Below are positions 1 through 12,894 of a stretch of 64,000 nucleotides of DNA, piece by piece; positions within the stretch are counted from its first letter, which is position 1; each line of letters starts with the position of its first letter. The translations under genes and the position numbers were made by a program. The notes beneath the pieces were generated by a model, which worked only from the letters and a program-made list of their open reading frames with translations, ran no database searches and was not told the origin of the DNA. This DNA comes from Galerina marginata (lineage: Eukaryota > Basidiomycota > Agaricomycetes > Agaricales > Galerinaceae), in NCBI GenBank assembly GCA_023014335.1, contig JAECYW010000014.1, forward strand, positions 868,001 through 932,000, given 5' to 3'.

Positions 1-3000
1 GCGAGCCTCCCAGTCTCGCCCAAAGGTTGAAAGAGCATGTTCGATTTTACGGTGGCTACGCGATCTTCGGGTTTATGCTGGCACGTCTAGCTGGCAGTGT
101 TGGCTTATTATATCTGTCGACGGTCAGCCTACGTAGTTGTGAAGTTAAGCCAAAGGAGTGTCCCGAATCGTTCATGACCATAACCTACGTGAGTCTTTTC
201 TCCTTGACATCCTCAACAACCTCAAGACCGCAAATTTTAGCTCTATTCTTCCCTCCTTGCTCTCGTCGCGCTGGTCTGGAAAAGATGGAGCACCTCGCTG
301 ACGAGGTACAATGTCATCTTGCTGGCCTCTGCAGGAGCAGTGTACGCCTACAGGGACCTTTGGCCACTTGCGACATATGACAGACGTTCAGAAGACGAAG
401 CGGAGGGAAGAATTCTTATTGTCAAGATCGTCGTCCTCGCGATCACTTCATTGATCATACCACTTTCCATGCCTCGCCATTATGTTCCTATCGACCCCAA
501 GAATCCAATGTCAGCCCCTAATCCGGAGCAAACCGCGTCTATATTCTCTATGATGGCCTATACCTTCCTGGATTCTGTCATTCTTCTAGGCTACAAGGTC
601 CCTCACTTGCGTGCCGACCAGTTACCACCGATGGCCGATTACGACGCTGCGAAGTATAGGACTGAAAATGCCTTCCCAGTAAGGCTTTTCATATTGGGTT
701 ACAGATTGGCATCCTGACCATCATAAAACATAGCACCTTGACCCATTTCGCGGTGCTAAACGCCGTTCCATATTTCTGGGACTCATGCGTGTTTACCGCA
801 AGTCCTCTAATTGTTTGACTATTCAACCACTCATCCTTCCGCAGGGAAAGAATACGCAACTATGGCTATCATGGTTATCTTGTATAGCGTGAGCGGTTTT
901 GCCGCTCCAGTTGGGATCAACCGCATTCTAAAGTACCCTATCTGACTTTCCTTCCTATTGACCTTATTTGACCCGTTTTCCCAGTTACATGGAAAAGAAT
1001 GGCGCAGGTGCCGAAATGCGTCCATGGTTCTGGATTATATGGCTTTTCCTCGGGCCTATGATGCAATCTGTATCCTTTCAATGGTACATCTTCATGGCCA
1101 CCCGAACCCTTGTTCGCACAGAGGGGTTGATTACACAGCTCGTTTTCGAACATAGTTTGCGTATCCGCTTAAAAGCCGAGACCTCCAACGATGCATCTAA
1201 TCAGGAGGCCAAAGGAACTCTTACCCCTCCCATAGGTTCCGGTGAAATTACCCCCGATGATTCCTCTGATTGTACCGATGCAAACTCGGAAACTACTTCA
1301 AGAACCGAGAACGGACATTCTCAGGGTTCTACTGCCGTTACATCTCGTGAACCATCTTCAGCTGGGTCACAGGCTACTTTGAGCGGGCCAGCGAAAAGAA
1401 AGGCGAAGGATGTCCCTAAAGAAGCGAAAAAGGAGGCAAAGACGTCGGATAGTAATCTAATCGGGAAAATCAACAATCTAGTGACCACAGATTTAAATAA
1501 TATCACGAGCGGAAGAGATTTCTTACTGGTCGGTGAGTTCTTGAGTCTTCATGTGTTCGTTCACGTACAGCTGCTGAAATACCAACAATTCAGTGCTCCA
1601 CGTTCCCCTCCAGATCATACTCTGCGTGGCATTTTTGTACCAAGTCCTGGGCTGGAGGTACGATTACTTGAATTTCTCATGGCGTGCACTCTAAATATGT
1701 TCGTTCCAACAGTGCATTCGTCGGAATCGCCGTCATGATCATGCTTCTTCCAGCCCCAGGATATGTCGCCAAGAAAATGAGGCAAGCGCAGGTCGAAAAG
1801 ATGAAACTAGTACGTTCGAACACCTCGCTGAAATTAATAAACTACAACTCACACATTTCTAGACCGACTCCAGGGTTCAGGTCGTTTCGGAGATGGTAAA
1901 CGTCCTTAGAATGGTCAAACTCTTTGGATGGGAGAAAAAGATGTCAGAACGCGTCCAGAAGGCCCGTGACGAAGAACTCAAATACCTTTGGAAGGTCAAA
2001 CTGCTGGAGCAAATCAATGGACTGCTAAGGTACCGAGTATGACATCCTCGGAGGGCCATTTCATAATTTATTTCGCAGTTATTACGAGTCCTATTTATAG
2101 GGCTCGTTCTTTTATTCTCTCGACCCAGCCAAATTTTTGGCCTTGTTACGCTCATTTAGCCGGCAATGCCCGGAGTCTATTTTTAGTTTGCTTCTATTTC
2201 CGTCGTTGTCGGTGTTCGACCTTGGTTCGACCGCTCTCACCACCGTTCACTTTTTCCATGCTACCAGTTTCATCTAGATGCCCTAGACGACGTCCAGGAT
2301 TGCTCAGAGCACCCCTCCCCTCCAATGAGGCATGTGGGCCGGAAGTTGAAGGATTATGGGTGGGGAAAATTGCAATTCACCCGGTATGTCGCGAAAACGA
2401 CCCCGCTGTGCAGCTAACCCACACCTCGCAAGTCACCACATCCCAGCGCCGGTCAGCACATCGCCGCTGTATAACACCCCGCGTTTGCCGCCACGTCACA
2501 GCAAAGACACCTGGATGCTAGCCGGATATCCTTGCATAAACGAAGTACTTACCCGCCGCGCAGGTCTCTGGCAGGTAGCGGAATGCAACAAGTCCATGTA
2601 TCCACGCGGAAATCCACCGTTGCCCTTCATCTGCGTCGACATGGCTAATGCAAGAGTCCGCCTCGTCAACCACTGCTGATGTGCTTGACCTCCCCGACCT
2701 CGTCGACGTGGCCACGGCGGTCACACTTCCACCACCACTGTTCTCGAGCGGCATTGACAAGGATGTTGTGAGCCAGGCCATTGGGGCCACCCGCGTCGAC
2801 GTGGCTAACACATCCTTGCGTCCGCATTGTCAACCACCGTGGATACAGTTGGCCGCCCCCACCTCATTGACCTGGCCGCCGCGGTCACACTGCCTTTACC
2901 GCCTTGGCCTCCGTATCCCAATCATAGGTTCCTCCACGCCCCACCACCGTTGCTGTCTCCTCCACCCACGATGTGGCTAACGCAGCGCCACGCTTGTCTC

Positions 3001-6000
3001 GTCAACCATTGCGGATATGATCGACGTGGCCGAAGCAGCCGCAAATGCTGCAGCTCTCTCAACACTCTCAGCTTTGTAAGGGCTACATACAACCCACGCG
3101 GTATTAGCAGTGTCCGACAACTAACTGGCTTTCCCACCTCGTTCGTACACAATGTTGATTCAAACATTATCTGTGAAACAGATGCAAGGAAGATGTCAAA
3201 GCACGTACAACTCACCACGAATTGCTCATCCTCATTGTGGCGAATTAAAGGAATTGGATGGGGAAAGTACACTGGGTATGTCACGAAAATGGCCTCCATT
3301 GTAGCTGGCCCATATCTCACCACATCCCAGCCAGCACCTCTCCATCCCATAACACCCCGCCCTCACCGCCACATCACACAGACGGCACCATGTCGGGTAG
3401 CCCAACTTTGCCTCGAAGCTACAAAGTGTGCAGTGATGATCATCACCGCCCTCACCTGCTTCTTCAACAACCTCCCAGTCACAGCGCTCCCGCCGCCTGT
3501 GCAGCCTGCAGCCTTGCTTTTATAGAGGATCACGTCGTGTTGGGGGAATATCGGAATCCTTATCTCCATGATCAAGAGATATGATGTCGGTAAGCTCTTT
3601 TCCTTCTCTTGTTATTTTCTGCTTCTTGCTTGGCTAATTTGAATTTTTTTGAAGGACACGGCGTGATACTCAGCGCGACGTGGGTCCTAACTGTTGCGCT
3701 CATTCCGAGCACGTGGAAAAGTGGTTGTTGCAGGGTCTGCTTTTGGAGACTGTGCCGCTGCCTGAGGAGAAGGGGGAGGTGAGGCCCGCCGAGCAAGTTA
3801 CGTCGTCCTACCGTAAGCTTCTGAATGTCAGTGCTGTGGGAAGCTAATCCCACCCTTCTTCCCCCCCCCTCCATTCCAGGTCAACTCAGATGCAAGCCCA
3901 GGACGCAGCTTGTCAAATGAGGGGTGCAAGTATGCCATATTCGAAGTCGAGTACATATTTCCCCCCACCCTCTCCTGCGCGCTGGCTGTTTGTTTCGTGG
4001 TGAGTTGCTTGCTTTGACTTCCCAGTCAGATTTTGGACTGACCTGTACGCAGCGACGATGTATGCCGTGGGTTGGGGGGGTGTAGGTGGCGATCGCGAGT
4101 CAAGTATTGAGGAGTGAGTGGGTGGGCGGGTGTCAGCAGGAAGTTTATACAATCACTATACCGGATGGAGTATTTCGCAGATGTTGGATTCACATACATT
4201 TTGCGGGATTCTTTACAACCTCAATTCAATATTCAGTTGGACACATTTGCCCCAATAGTCACCCTGCTGTCATCGTTTATTTGTTTTGCAATCTATATTT
4301 TTCTTGACTCATCATTTTTTAGAAAAAGGGACTCGTAGATGCCAAGCAATGGCCTACAAGACAAGTTTCTTCCCAACTGTAACAATGTTGGCCACCTACG
4401 TTATCTATGCAAGCGTCATGAAGGGAGAACTCAATGGTGCGGGTTTTTCGCTGGTTACCTGGCTTTATGGAACCTCTGAATCATAAATACACTGTAGCTT
4501 CGAAGATCTTTTCAAGCATGACAGTCTTCTCGATGCTGAGGGAACAGCTTTATTTCTTACTCTATCAAGGCGCTTCGATCATCCAAGGTCATTCCACCCA
4601 TTTTTCAACATAATCCTGCAAATTGAACACCCCCTTTCAATAGCTAAAGTTTCATTAGATCGAGTTCAGGACTTTCTAAACAAAACCGAACTGCTGGACA
4701 CTTTCATGGACACCTCGTCGGTCGACTCGGTGCCCATGCTACTACCTGCCGCTGTTGCGCCTAGCCTCAACATTGGCTTCAGAAACGCCACGTTTGCGTG
4801 GTCGCTTGAAGAGGACGATGGTACGGCAACACCGTCAAGCCGCATATTCAAGTTTCGTGTAGAGGGTGAACTGCTTTTCAAACGCAATTGTATCAATTTG
4901 ATTATTGGTCCCACGTATAACATTTCATTCCCGTTTTATTTCCGTTCCGCTGACAAGAGTTTTTCAGCGGTTCTGGTAAAACCTCCCTGTTGATGGCGTT
5001 GTTGGGTCTGTTTTTTTTTTTTTTACAGTTTAAAGGTGATGTTCGACTAACGCTACGCACAGGAGAAATGCATTTCATCCCTTCACATCCAGACTCCTGG
5101 TTTAACCTTCCTCGAGAAGGCGGTGTTGCGTACGCTGCCCAGGAGTCGTGGGTTCAAAACCAGACAATACGTGACAATATATTATTCGGTTCGCCCTATG
5201 AGGAAGAACGGTATCGAAAAGGTATAAGTCGTTGAGATTCTCATTAAAATCACGAATCGTACCCATCCTTTCCGTCAGTCATCAAGCAATGCGGTCTGGA
5301 GCGCGATCTCGAGCTATTCGATGCTGGCGACGCAACAGAAGTCGGTGAAAGGGGGCTTACACTTAGGTTATTATATTTCATATTCGCTACTAATTTTCCC
5401 TGATTTTCGGTTCCGACCTACAGTGGCGGCCAGAAGGTAGAATCCCACAAAACAATTCGTTTTCTTTTTCGTTCAATTGACTCTTTACAAGGCGAGGGTT
5501 ACGCTGGCAAGAGCGATTTACTCCCCTGCGCAGGTTATTCTTCTCGATGATGTTCTCGCTGCTCTCGATGTTCATACGTAAGTTGTTTTTCTTTTACCCT
5601 ATTTAAGGATTATTTTCTGACAATTGTCAAGGGCTTCGTGGATTATAGATCACTGTTTCCGTGGTGATTTGGTCAAAGACCGGACTATACTGCTTGTCGT
5701 GGGTTCCAAATTTCTTTCTCTTACAATGTACATCTTGAGAGCCCACCGTCAGACGCATAACATCGCACTTGCGAGCCCTATTGCCGACTTTATAGTCTCC
5801 ATCGGGCTTGATGGAAGGGTTCAGTCTCAAGGCACTGAAGTCGCCCTCGCAATAGCGAAAAGCACAACCTTGGCGACGGAAGCAGAAAAAGATCGAGAGG
5901 CAACTGAAATCGCCAAAGAGAATATTGATTTACTTCCCAAAACAGCTGATGGAAAACTGGTCATTGCTGAAGAGATTGCAGTCGGGCATGTCACCTGGAA

Positions 6001-8533
6001 ATCTATCAAGCTGCTCTTATCAAGTTTGGGAGGAAGGCACCCTGTCGTGTTCTTCGTGGTGGTGGCGAGTTCGATTCTCTTGAATGAATGGTCGATAACC
6101 TTCCAAACTTGGTTCCTTGGCCTTTGGGGTTCCCAATACGAGACCCACCACCCGTCAGAAGTCGACATTTCCTTGTAAGTTATTTCCTCTATCACTTGTA
6201 TAACACATCTGATTGAGTTTTTTCAAGTTATCTATCGATCTACTCTTCACTTCTCCTTGGGACATTCATATTCTATTCTGCTTCATACATTTTCTTCGTC
6301 TTTGGCGCATTGCGAGCATCAAGAACAATCAACAGTAATCTCATCGATTCAATCCTCGGAAGTACGTTACGGTGAGTGTGATGGCCTTCGAGATTCCAAT
6401 CGTGTTGCTTAACAAAACCAGATGGCTTGACGAAACTCCAACGGCACGCATTATCGCACGGTGCACGCAAGATATTCGTACTCTTGACGGCCCTATTCCC
6501 CAGCAATTTGTCTGGCTAATTGATGTATCCGCGGGTACACTTACGAAACTTGGGGCTGTTGTGATATTTACACCACTCTTCTTCTTCCCGGGTCTTGGCG
6601 CTGCCGTTTTGGGATTATACCTCGGAAATGTTTACCTCAAAGCCCAACTATCAGTGAAACGTGAGACAAGGTAAGCAGTCCAGGTCGGGATACACACACA
6701 CATTCTGAATCTATTTTTTTTAGTAACGCACGCTCTCCGATGCTTGCGCACTTTAGTGCGGCAATCCATGGACTTGGTGAGTTTTCCCTCCATGCTTTTA
6801 CCCGTGCTGACCGTTTTTCCGTCGTGACTAGTTTCGATTCGAGCATACGGTGCTCAAAGCAAATTTAAGAGCGAATCATTGACCCGCATTGACGACTACA
6901 CCCGGGTAGCTCGAATGTCCTATAACCTCAATCGGTGGATTGGTATCCGGATTGATGCCCTCGGAACGGCGTTTACAGTTGCGCTGGCTTCGTACCTGGT
7001 TTATGGCCCATCCGTCGGTGCTGCAAACACTGGTTTCTCCCTCGCCATGGCTGTTGAATTCACCCAATCCATTTTATTCATGGTGAGAATATATAACGAG
7101 TTCGAAGTGAATTCAAATAGGCGAGTATCATATCTCTTTATTTTTTGTTTTGAGTTTCTGCTGAGCCTTGTCACAGTTTGGAACGGATCCAAAGTTACCT
7201 TGATATTGAGCATGAACCGAAGCCCACCAAAGCTGGGCAACCCCCGGCAGCTTGGCCGACAAGCGGGAGTCTCCGCGCCGAGAAACTTTCCGCGCGTTAT
7301 TCTGCGGTTGGTTTTCAACAAGTACTCGTATGATCGATGGTTCCGAAATGACAACTCCCTTCCAGTCAGGTCCGACAGTTCTGCATGATATTTCCTTTGA
7401 TATTCAATCTGGTCAGCGCATTGGCGTTGGTGAGTTTTAAGTTCGTCACGCAGAGTACATTGCTAATCCACTGCTATAGTTGGTAGAACTGGAAGTGGAA
7501 AGGTTAGCTACTCGCCTTCAAAACAGGATATGTTCAGACTTTGTTTTCTATAGAGCTCATTGACTCTTGCACTTTTGAGGTGCATTCTCACAGAAGGGCT
7601 TGTCTATTATGATGGGCTTGCAACAAACTCGATCAACCTAGATGCCTTGAGATCAAACATCACCATCATTCCACAGACGGTAGGATATCTGAGTCTTGAA
7701 ATCCTGAGCTACACTAAACCAATTTTACTTGTCCATAGCCTGAACTCCTGAGCGGTCAGTAATTCCCTTTTCTGAGTCACAGATTATCTTAGAACGATGA
7801 CAACATTGTAGGTACCCTTCGACAAAACCTGGACCCGTTCCACCAGAACGATGACGCCACATTGAATGATGCTCTGCGCGCAGCGGGACTCTTCTCCCTT
7901 CAGGATGAATATGACGAAGCGCGTATCACTCTAGACACCAAGATCTCAGACGGTGGGGGCAACTTATCTGTTGGTCAAAGGCAGATCCTTGCTCTCGCTC
8001 GAGCGATGGTACGCGGCAGCAAGCTTCTCATCTTAGATGAAGGTTTGTCCAACCGAATTACCCGTTGCTACTAAGTTCTGACCGAAAATTTTGGTTAAAA
8101 GCTACCTCTGCAATTGGTTCGTTGCATTGCTTCCCTGCCACAAGACCTGTTCTCATCATACCCTACTTGCAGATTACAAAACCGATGCTATCATACAGGG
8201 TACACTCCGTAGTCAACTGGGCAACGATGTCACGGTTATCACAGTTGCCCATCGTTTGCAGACAATCATGGACGCTGATCAAATTGTGGGTGGCAATCGG
8301 TCATGTTGCAAAAAAATCTGACGGTTTATTCCACAGATGGTCCTCGATGGTGGACGCATTGTAAGTGGTTTCTTATAAATGGCAATTATACCCTGAAGAC
8401 GAAATTTACTACGAAGGCGGAATTTGGAAAGCCCAAGGACCTATTGGAAAACAAAAACGGAATGCTTCGTGCTCTCGTCGAGGGGAGTGGAGACAAATAC
8501 TACCTGTATTCACTTGCAGGGTCTTCGGATTGA
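1..8533 (+). CDS. ABCC/MRP-type ABC transporter (5' end outside window, insertion inside)
   Basis: Full-size ABC exporter of the multidrug-resistance-associated (ABCC) type, expected to move conjugates or drugs across the plasma or vacuolar membrane by ATP hydrolysis. Splicing about 20 short introns gives, in order: N-terminal TM helices (to about 1150); a charged linker (about 1170-1480); TMD1 (1500-4560); NBD1 with Walker A GPTGSGKTSLL split by an intron at 4914/4968, signature LSGGQKARVTLARA and Walker B VILLDDVLAALDV (5420-5580); TMD2 (6000-7110); and NBD2 with GRTGSGKSSLTLA, LSVGQRQILALARA, LLILDE and AHRLQTIMDAD (7480-8280). NBD1 has Asp where the catalytic Glu usually sits, the asymmetry known in ABCC proteins. 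One intron (798 onward) has a GC donor, required to keep frame. The oddity is a 2.3-kb interruption inside TMD1 (2030-4338). The frame stays open if all of it is spliced out; otherwise the gene is broken. Confidence 0.9.
2353..3420. repeat. Pair of diverged direct repeats inside the insertion (2353-2520 and 3250-3420)
   Basis: Both copies run GGRTGGGGAAA, then GGTATGTC.CGAAAA, then TCACCACATCCCAGC, then ATAACACCCCGC and a CCGCCAC.TCACA stretch in the same order and at similar spacing. They bracket the 165-bp tandem array, so the insertion looks like a compound of older repeats. Confidence 0.5.
2640..3020. repeat. Diverged tandem repeat, period about 165 bp
   Basis: A motif close to GTGGCTAACGC, followed 10-20 bases later by CTCGTCAACCAYYG, recurs at about 2641, 2801 and 2971, a spacing of about 160-170 bp. 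The copies differ at many sites. The array lies wholly inside the ABC-gene insertion. Confidence 0.5.
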
Positions 8534-8986
8534 TCATTGACTTGGAATTTTATGATTCATCAGCACGTTTGATACAATTTCTCAGAAAGGCGTGCACAAT
8601 GTACTCGAGTACAATCACCGGCCATTGGTACTCGAGTAGCAATCCACAATGAATGCTCAGGAGAGGTACATATATAGGTTTCATTAAATAACACTTAGAA
8701 CAGTAGAAGGCTTAGACTTGGATGCAACTCAATTTGGATGAGGAAGATATTGGTGTGACCAAGAGTAATGAAATTGATTACACATTAAATAAGCTGCCGA
8801 CGTCTATCGCCAGCTGCTGTGTGCTGTGATCATTCAGTGATCATGAGCAGCCTTAGTCTGAGTAATTACTTGAACAGTTTCAATCAGAAAACCAACGAGT
8901 GTAAAAGCAGTCCATTAATAAATAGTATCGTTAGGACAAAATACTTATGCTATGAGCAATACCATGGTACACACTACTACTACTTT
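8534..8986. other. Intergenic, convergent 3' ends of the ABC and PMT genes
   Basis: No gene seen. The only notable sequence is two copies of the 10-bp palindrome TACTCGAGTA at 8602-8611 and 8629-8638. Confidence 0.6.
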
Positions 8987-11900
8987 TTAAGCCGCTTCGG
9001 GAAACAACTCTGCTGCAGCCTTTTCTGCCTCAACTTCCGCTTCGCCCAAAGGAGCAGGAACAGCAGCAGCAGCAGGAGTAGCCCCCGCATCTTTGGCTAT
9101 CGTGCTTTCCGTCTTCTCTTGTTTTGGCGCCTCGACAGATGAATCTGAACCATTCTTGTCGTCGCTTGATGAGTCTGCATTGCTCTCAGCCGTCGCCTTC
9201 GTGAGCTGCGCCCCAGCAACTGAGCTGATCTCCTTCTGCTCCTGAACTTGCTCCTGCGCCTGTGCCGGCACGACGACAGTGTCGCTCTTGATGTCCTTCA
9301 CGGGCTCGCCGGCGAAGATGTCACGTCCTGGTTCCGCCTTGCCTAGGATTGCGAGTGTTTCTTCGTTCACTGGGGCGATACCTTGGGCGTTCTTGTTCTC
9401 CACGACGATGGGCGCGCGACCACCTCCGCCGACTGTTGAGAGAACAGCAGCGGCTTTCTTTGGCGTTGCAGCTCCGACGGCGTCGTACTGTGAGTACTGG
9501 ATGTAAAAGACGAGAGTTAACATCCAGAAGGTTACTCGGCTTCTGCTAAAAACTTACATCCTCGTAAAAGTCGTTGCTGACATAAAAGGGTCAACCTCAA
9601 GGTCTTGATTCTGAGGAGGAAATCATAGCCACGTACCATGAAAAGTCCCATGTCTTGAGCCATTTCGCCCTCTCACACTTGGCCTTCGTCCACGGACTGC
9701 CATACGACAGCGGGCTCAGGACCTGGAAGTTCCAAATCGCCAAAATCATTAGCACAGCGGCGATCTGTAGCCTCACTCTTGGACGCAGCGTGGACGTCAG
9801 GAGGTCAAAGATCCCGCATGAAAGCAGAATCGCAAAATACAACGCGGGGAAGTAGTGATGCAGGAAAAGCTGACGGCCCATGAGGAAGAAAGGTAGGTAG
9901 TGCAGACTCCAGCCGACGAAGAGGAAGCCGCATAGAGAGTCGTATTTGACAACTTTGGCTGCGAAAAGGTGTGAGGAAAGGTAATACGGTGAAAAATAAG
10001 AAACGAACTGTTGTCGAAATCTCTACACCCCCTCTTCGCACGCAAGACGAGGATTCCGCGAACAGCGAGATAGGCAACGACAGCTAGGGTGCTGAGGTAC
10101 CACACAAAGGGGTTTCCGACGAGGTAGATCTGACGATGGTCCTTGACCCAGAAGTTCTGCAACAACATGTCAGAACATCCAAACGTTTGGAATCAGAGGA
10201 CACCCACAATGCCACGACGAAGACGCGGCCATGAATCAGGGCGAGAATCGTAAGTGTGGCGGTCGGTCAGCCCTGCGTTTGTCGTCCACATGACGTGTTG
10301 AAGTTCCCAGAATTTGGCGAAGAAACCTGGAAGCTTGTAGTTGACCTTAGTCGCAGTCTCGGGTACTATATCAAAGCATGTTAGCTTGATGTTGGCTATG
10401 CAAGTGAATCAACTCACACTGGGGGTGGGTTGCGGTCTCGATAAACCACAGCGAGTTGGCTTTCACCGCATTCTTGTTACAAGTGACCTCCTGCTGCTCG
10501 AAGCCCCATTCAGGAAGCTTGACCTTATGTGAGAAGAGGTAACACCCCGTTAGGATATGTCTTAGGCGAAAGACCGTCCTCAAGGTCCTCAAGCGCTTTG
10601 TCGACTCCTTATCCCGTTTATCACCATGTTCAATCTCCACAATCCAGTCGTCGTTCGCATCTCCTGCAAACCCAGGCATGCCATAGGCCGAAACTTCATT
10701 CTGGAAGTCGACGTCCGAGATAGGTGGGCGGTGGTCGTGCGAGTGCAGGTGCTTTTCGGTGACGATGTGTCGGAGCTTGATACGCATGCCTGGTGTGATA
10801 TATTCCAATGGCGAATTCTCCCAGTCAAAATGAGTGTCGCCATCGAGAGTCGCATTGATGATCCGCCAGTCATTGTTCGAATCTCGGTGCGGGTACAGAG
10901 TTATTTGTTGTTCTGATTTGCGACTTCGTCAGTAAACTTTCAGCCCAAGTTGGTGTCACTCACGTTTGCTGCCTCCAGGGTAGTTGTGAGCATGCGAGTG
11001 CAGATATCCACCTTGTGTGTTGACATGTCGAAGTGTTACACTCGACCCAATAGCCACATCTGTGATTGAATTACGCTCAAGAAAAATGAAATAGTGCTAA
11101 TAGGACGTACCAGCGAATGTGTCAGCCATCCCGCGTCCTCCAAGCGTGTGCTGGAACTCTGAGCTCATGAACCCATCTCCATCACCTGAGTTCTCGAGAA
11201 TCAAGAAGTGGATCTGGAACATGGCCATGTAAAACACGATGGGAACAGCGATCAAACAGAGCGCTCGTGCTAGGAAGTGCCTCATGAATAACCGTGGAGG
11301 GATACGTATATCGCCAAGGAGGTTCCACAGTTGGTACAGCGTGCTCACCCCGACAGTCGCGATTGTGAACAGGCCCACCCATTTACAGCTAACTACAGCG
11401 CCAAGGGACAGGCCAGACAGCGTGAGCCATGTCCACCATGATGAAGTAAACGGTTCGTGCTTGTCTTCGTTGCAGAACCCGCACCACAGGAAGGCAGTGA
11501 GAGCGGTGAAGAAAATGAGAGGAGAGTCGAGGAGGATGTGGCGTGATTGAGTGATCATCCCGTTCTCGAATGTGATGAAGATGGAGGCTAAAAGAGCGGT
11601 GGTCGCGCGGCAGTCTAGTGCGCGGAGAGTGAGGTAGGCGAGAGGAACGGTGGCAACACCCAGCGTTGCGGGCACCATTCGCATGGCGACGTAGGGTACA
11701 TGGTCGTAGATTCTGTTGGAAATTAAGATGTGTAAATTGAACATGAAAAGCATACTCACTTTCCGATGTCTTTAAAGTCAAAGTCTCCGTCAAATCCAAA
11801 TATAAATGACGCCAGGGTAATTAGGAGTTTGGCAAGCGGTGGATGCACATCGACAAAGTATCTTGTCTTGATGTATCTCGAGGCGAATTTACCGAAATGT

Positions 11901-12239
11901 ACTTCGTCGAAGCTAAACAGAAACTAGGTCAGAAAATAGGTTGGAAGACAACTGTCGCACTTACACGACGCTATTTGGTTTCGAAAGCCGAAATAGCCGA
12001 ACTCCACACGCAACGATGACAATGAAAAACAGTAATTTCCACTCTCCCGAGGTCATATTCAGACCTCCTGGTGGATAGTTCTTTGTACGCCCGGGTGGGT
12101 ACCCCTTGGAAGCTGCGGCTCGTTTTTCGTCTGCATCTAGATGCTCATCCCGAGGATGTGGAAATCGCTGCGATGTCGGCGCATACGACACCCCCGGCGG
12201 TGGCGAGGCTGGACGCCTGGCTCTGAAATTGCCAGACAT
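8987..12239 (-). CDS. Dolichyl-phosphate-mannose protein O-mannosyltransferase (PMT, GT39; PMT1/PMT4-type)
   Basis: ER multi-pass enzyme that transfers mannose from Dol-P-Man to Ser/Thr of secretory proteins. The ATG at 12239 starts a cytosolic Pro/Arg-rich N-terminus followed by TM1. Luminal loop 1 has FDEVHFGKF (about 11885-11912), whose Asp-Glu pair is the family's essential acidic motif, then HPPLAKLL. TITQSRHILLDSPL-like sequence follows at about 11520-11570. An MIR region (about 10390-11080) has repeated LHSH-type motifs. C-terminal TMs include MGRQLFLHHYFPALYFAIL near 9820-9880. FDEVHFG rather than WDEAHFG argues against PMT2; PMT1 and PMT4 cannot be told apart here. After the last conserved part there is a tail of about 150 residues rich in Ala, Glu, Pro and Ser, which is unusual for yeast PMTs. 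About eight short introns. Confidence 0.88.
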
Positions 12240-12894
12240 AAATGGTGAGGGAAGAGAGATTTGTCGTCAGAACGCCAGCGGCAGTGCGCCAATTGACGTG
12301 TCGTCCAAATACGGAAGGAGAACTGATCGGCAAATATAGCCCGCTAATTATATCCCTGAGTCTGTACCAAAGGAACCGCTAGATTGTCCGGGTCATTCAG
12401 CAGTATGTATTGGAAAAGTACCGGCAATTCACGTGTGGGTTGAGTAGGATAATTGGTTTAATAAAGCCCTCCCGTACATATGACCAGACTAGTGTTTTCC
12501 GTCATGAGTTCTAATTTAAGTCCTAGTTTGTCCCTTGTGCTGTTAGTTTAGTGTGAGCATGAACTGAAGGATGGGTCATAGCCGGAGACATCCAAGCTGT
12601 TGTGAGAACAGCAATTCATTGCGTCTGTGAAGCATCAAGATGTGGTGGGAGACCAGCAGCAAAATATGCGGTAGACGTCAAAGCATTTTGTGCAAGCCAA
12701 GATAATATTGGCCATCGAAGAATGCCAGCATAAATACTCCATACCCGACTCAATACAATCTAAACTTGCACTTCAAATCCAACCTTCTTCGTTTATTTCA
12801 CAGCTGAGCAGTTGTATTTAGACCGCTTTCTCAGCGGGGCTAATGGGGACTCCAAAAAAACAGCCTCCAGCCTGATAGTCCTTTTCGACGAACT
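12240..12894. other. Intergenic, upstream of PMT and downstream of the TAP-like hydrolase
   Basis: About 650 bp of mixed composition, carrying the PMT promoter on the minus strand. No conserved ORF, tRNA or repeat recognised. Confidence 0.5.

Larger units (their letters stand above)
2030..4338. other. 2.3-kb insertion (or giant intron) inside the ABC transporter
   Basis: The TMD1 exon ends at 2029 before a GT and resumes in frame after an AG at 4338, whereas the gene's other introns are about 50 nt. A normal-looking short intron end (TTTCGCAG) lies at about 2080, as if foreign DNA entered at or beside an ordinary intron. The insert is GC-rich, has internal diverged repeats, and includes exon-like stretches with no recognisable family. 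A 9-bp inverted match (TACGAGTCC at 2083-2091, GGACTCGTA at 4329-4337) lies near the two ends but is too short to prove a DNA transposon, and no target-site duplication was seen. No transposase, reverse transcriptase or helicase motif was found. Confidence 0.6.

Noticed and set aside
2083..4337. DNA transposon defined by terminal inverted repeats
   Set aside because: Only nine bases match and no target-site duplication or transposase was found, so it is kept as an insertion of unknown type.
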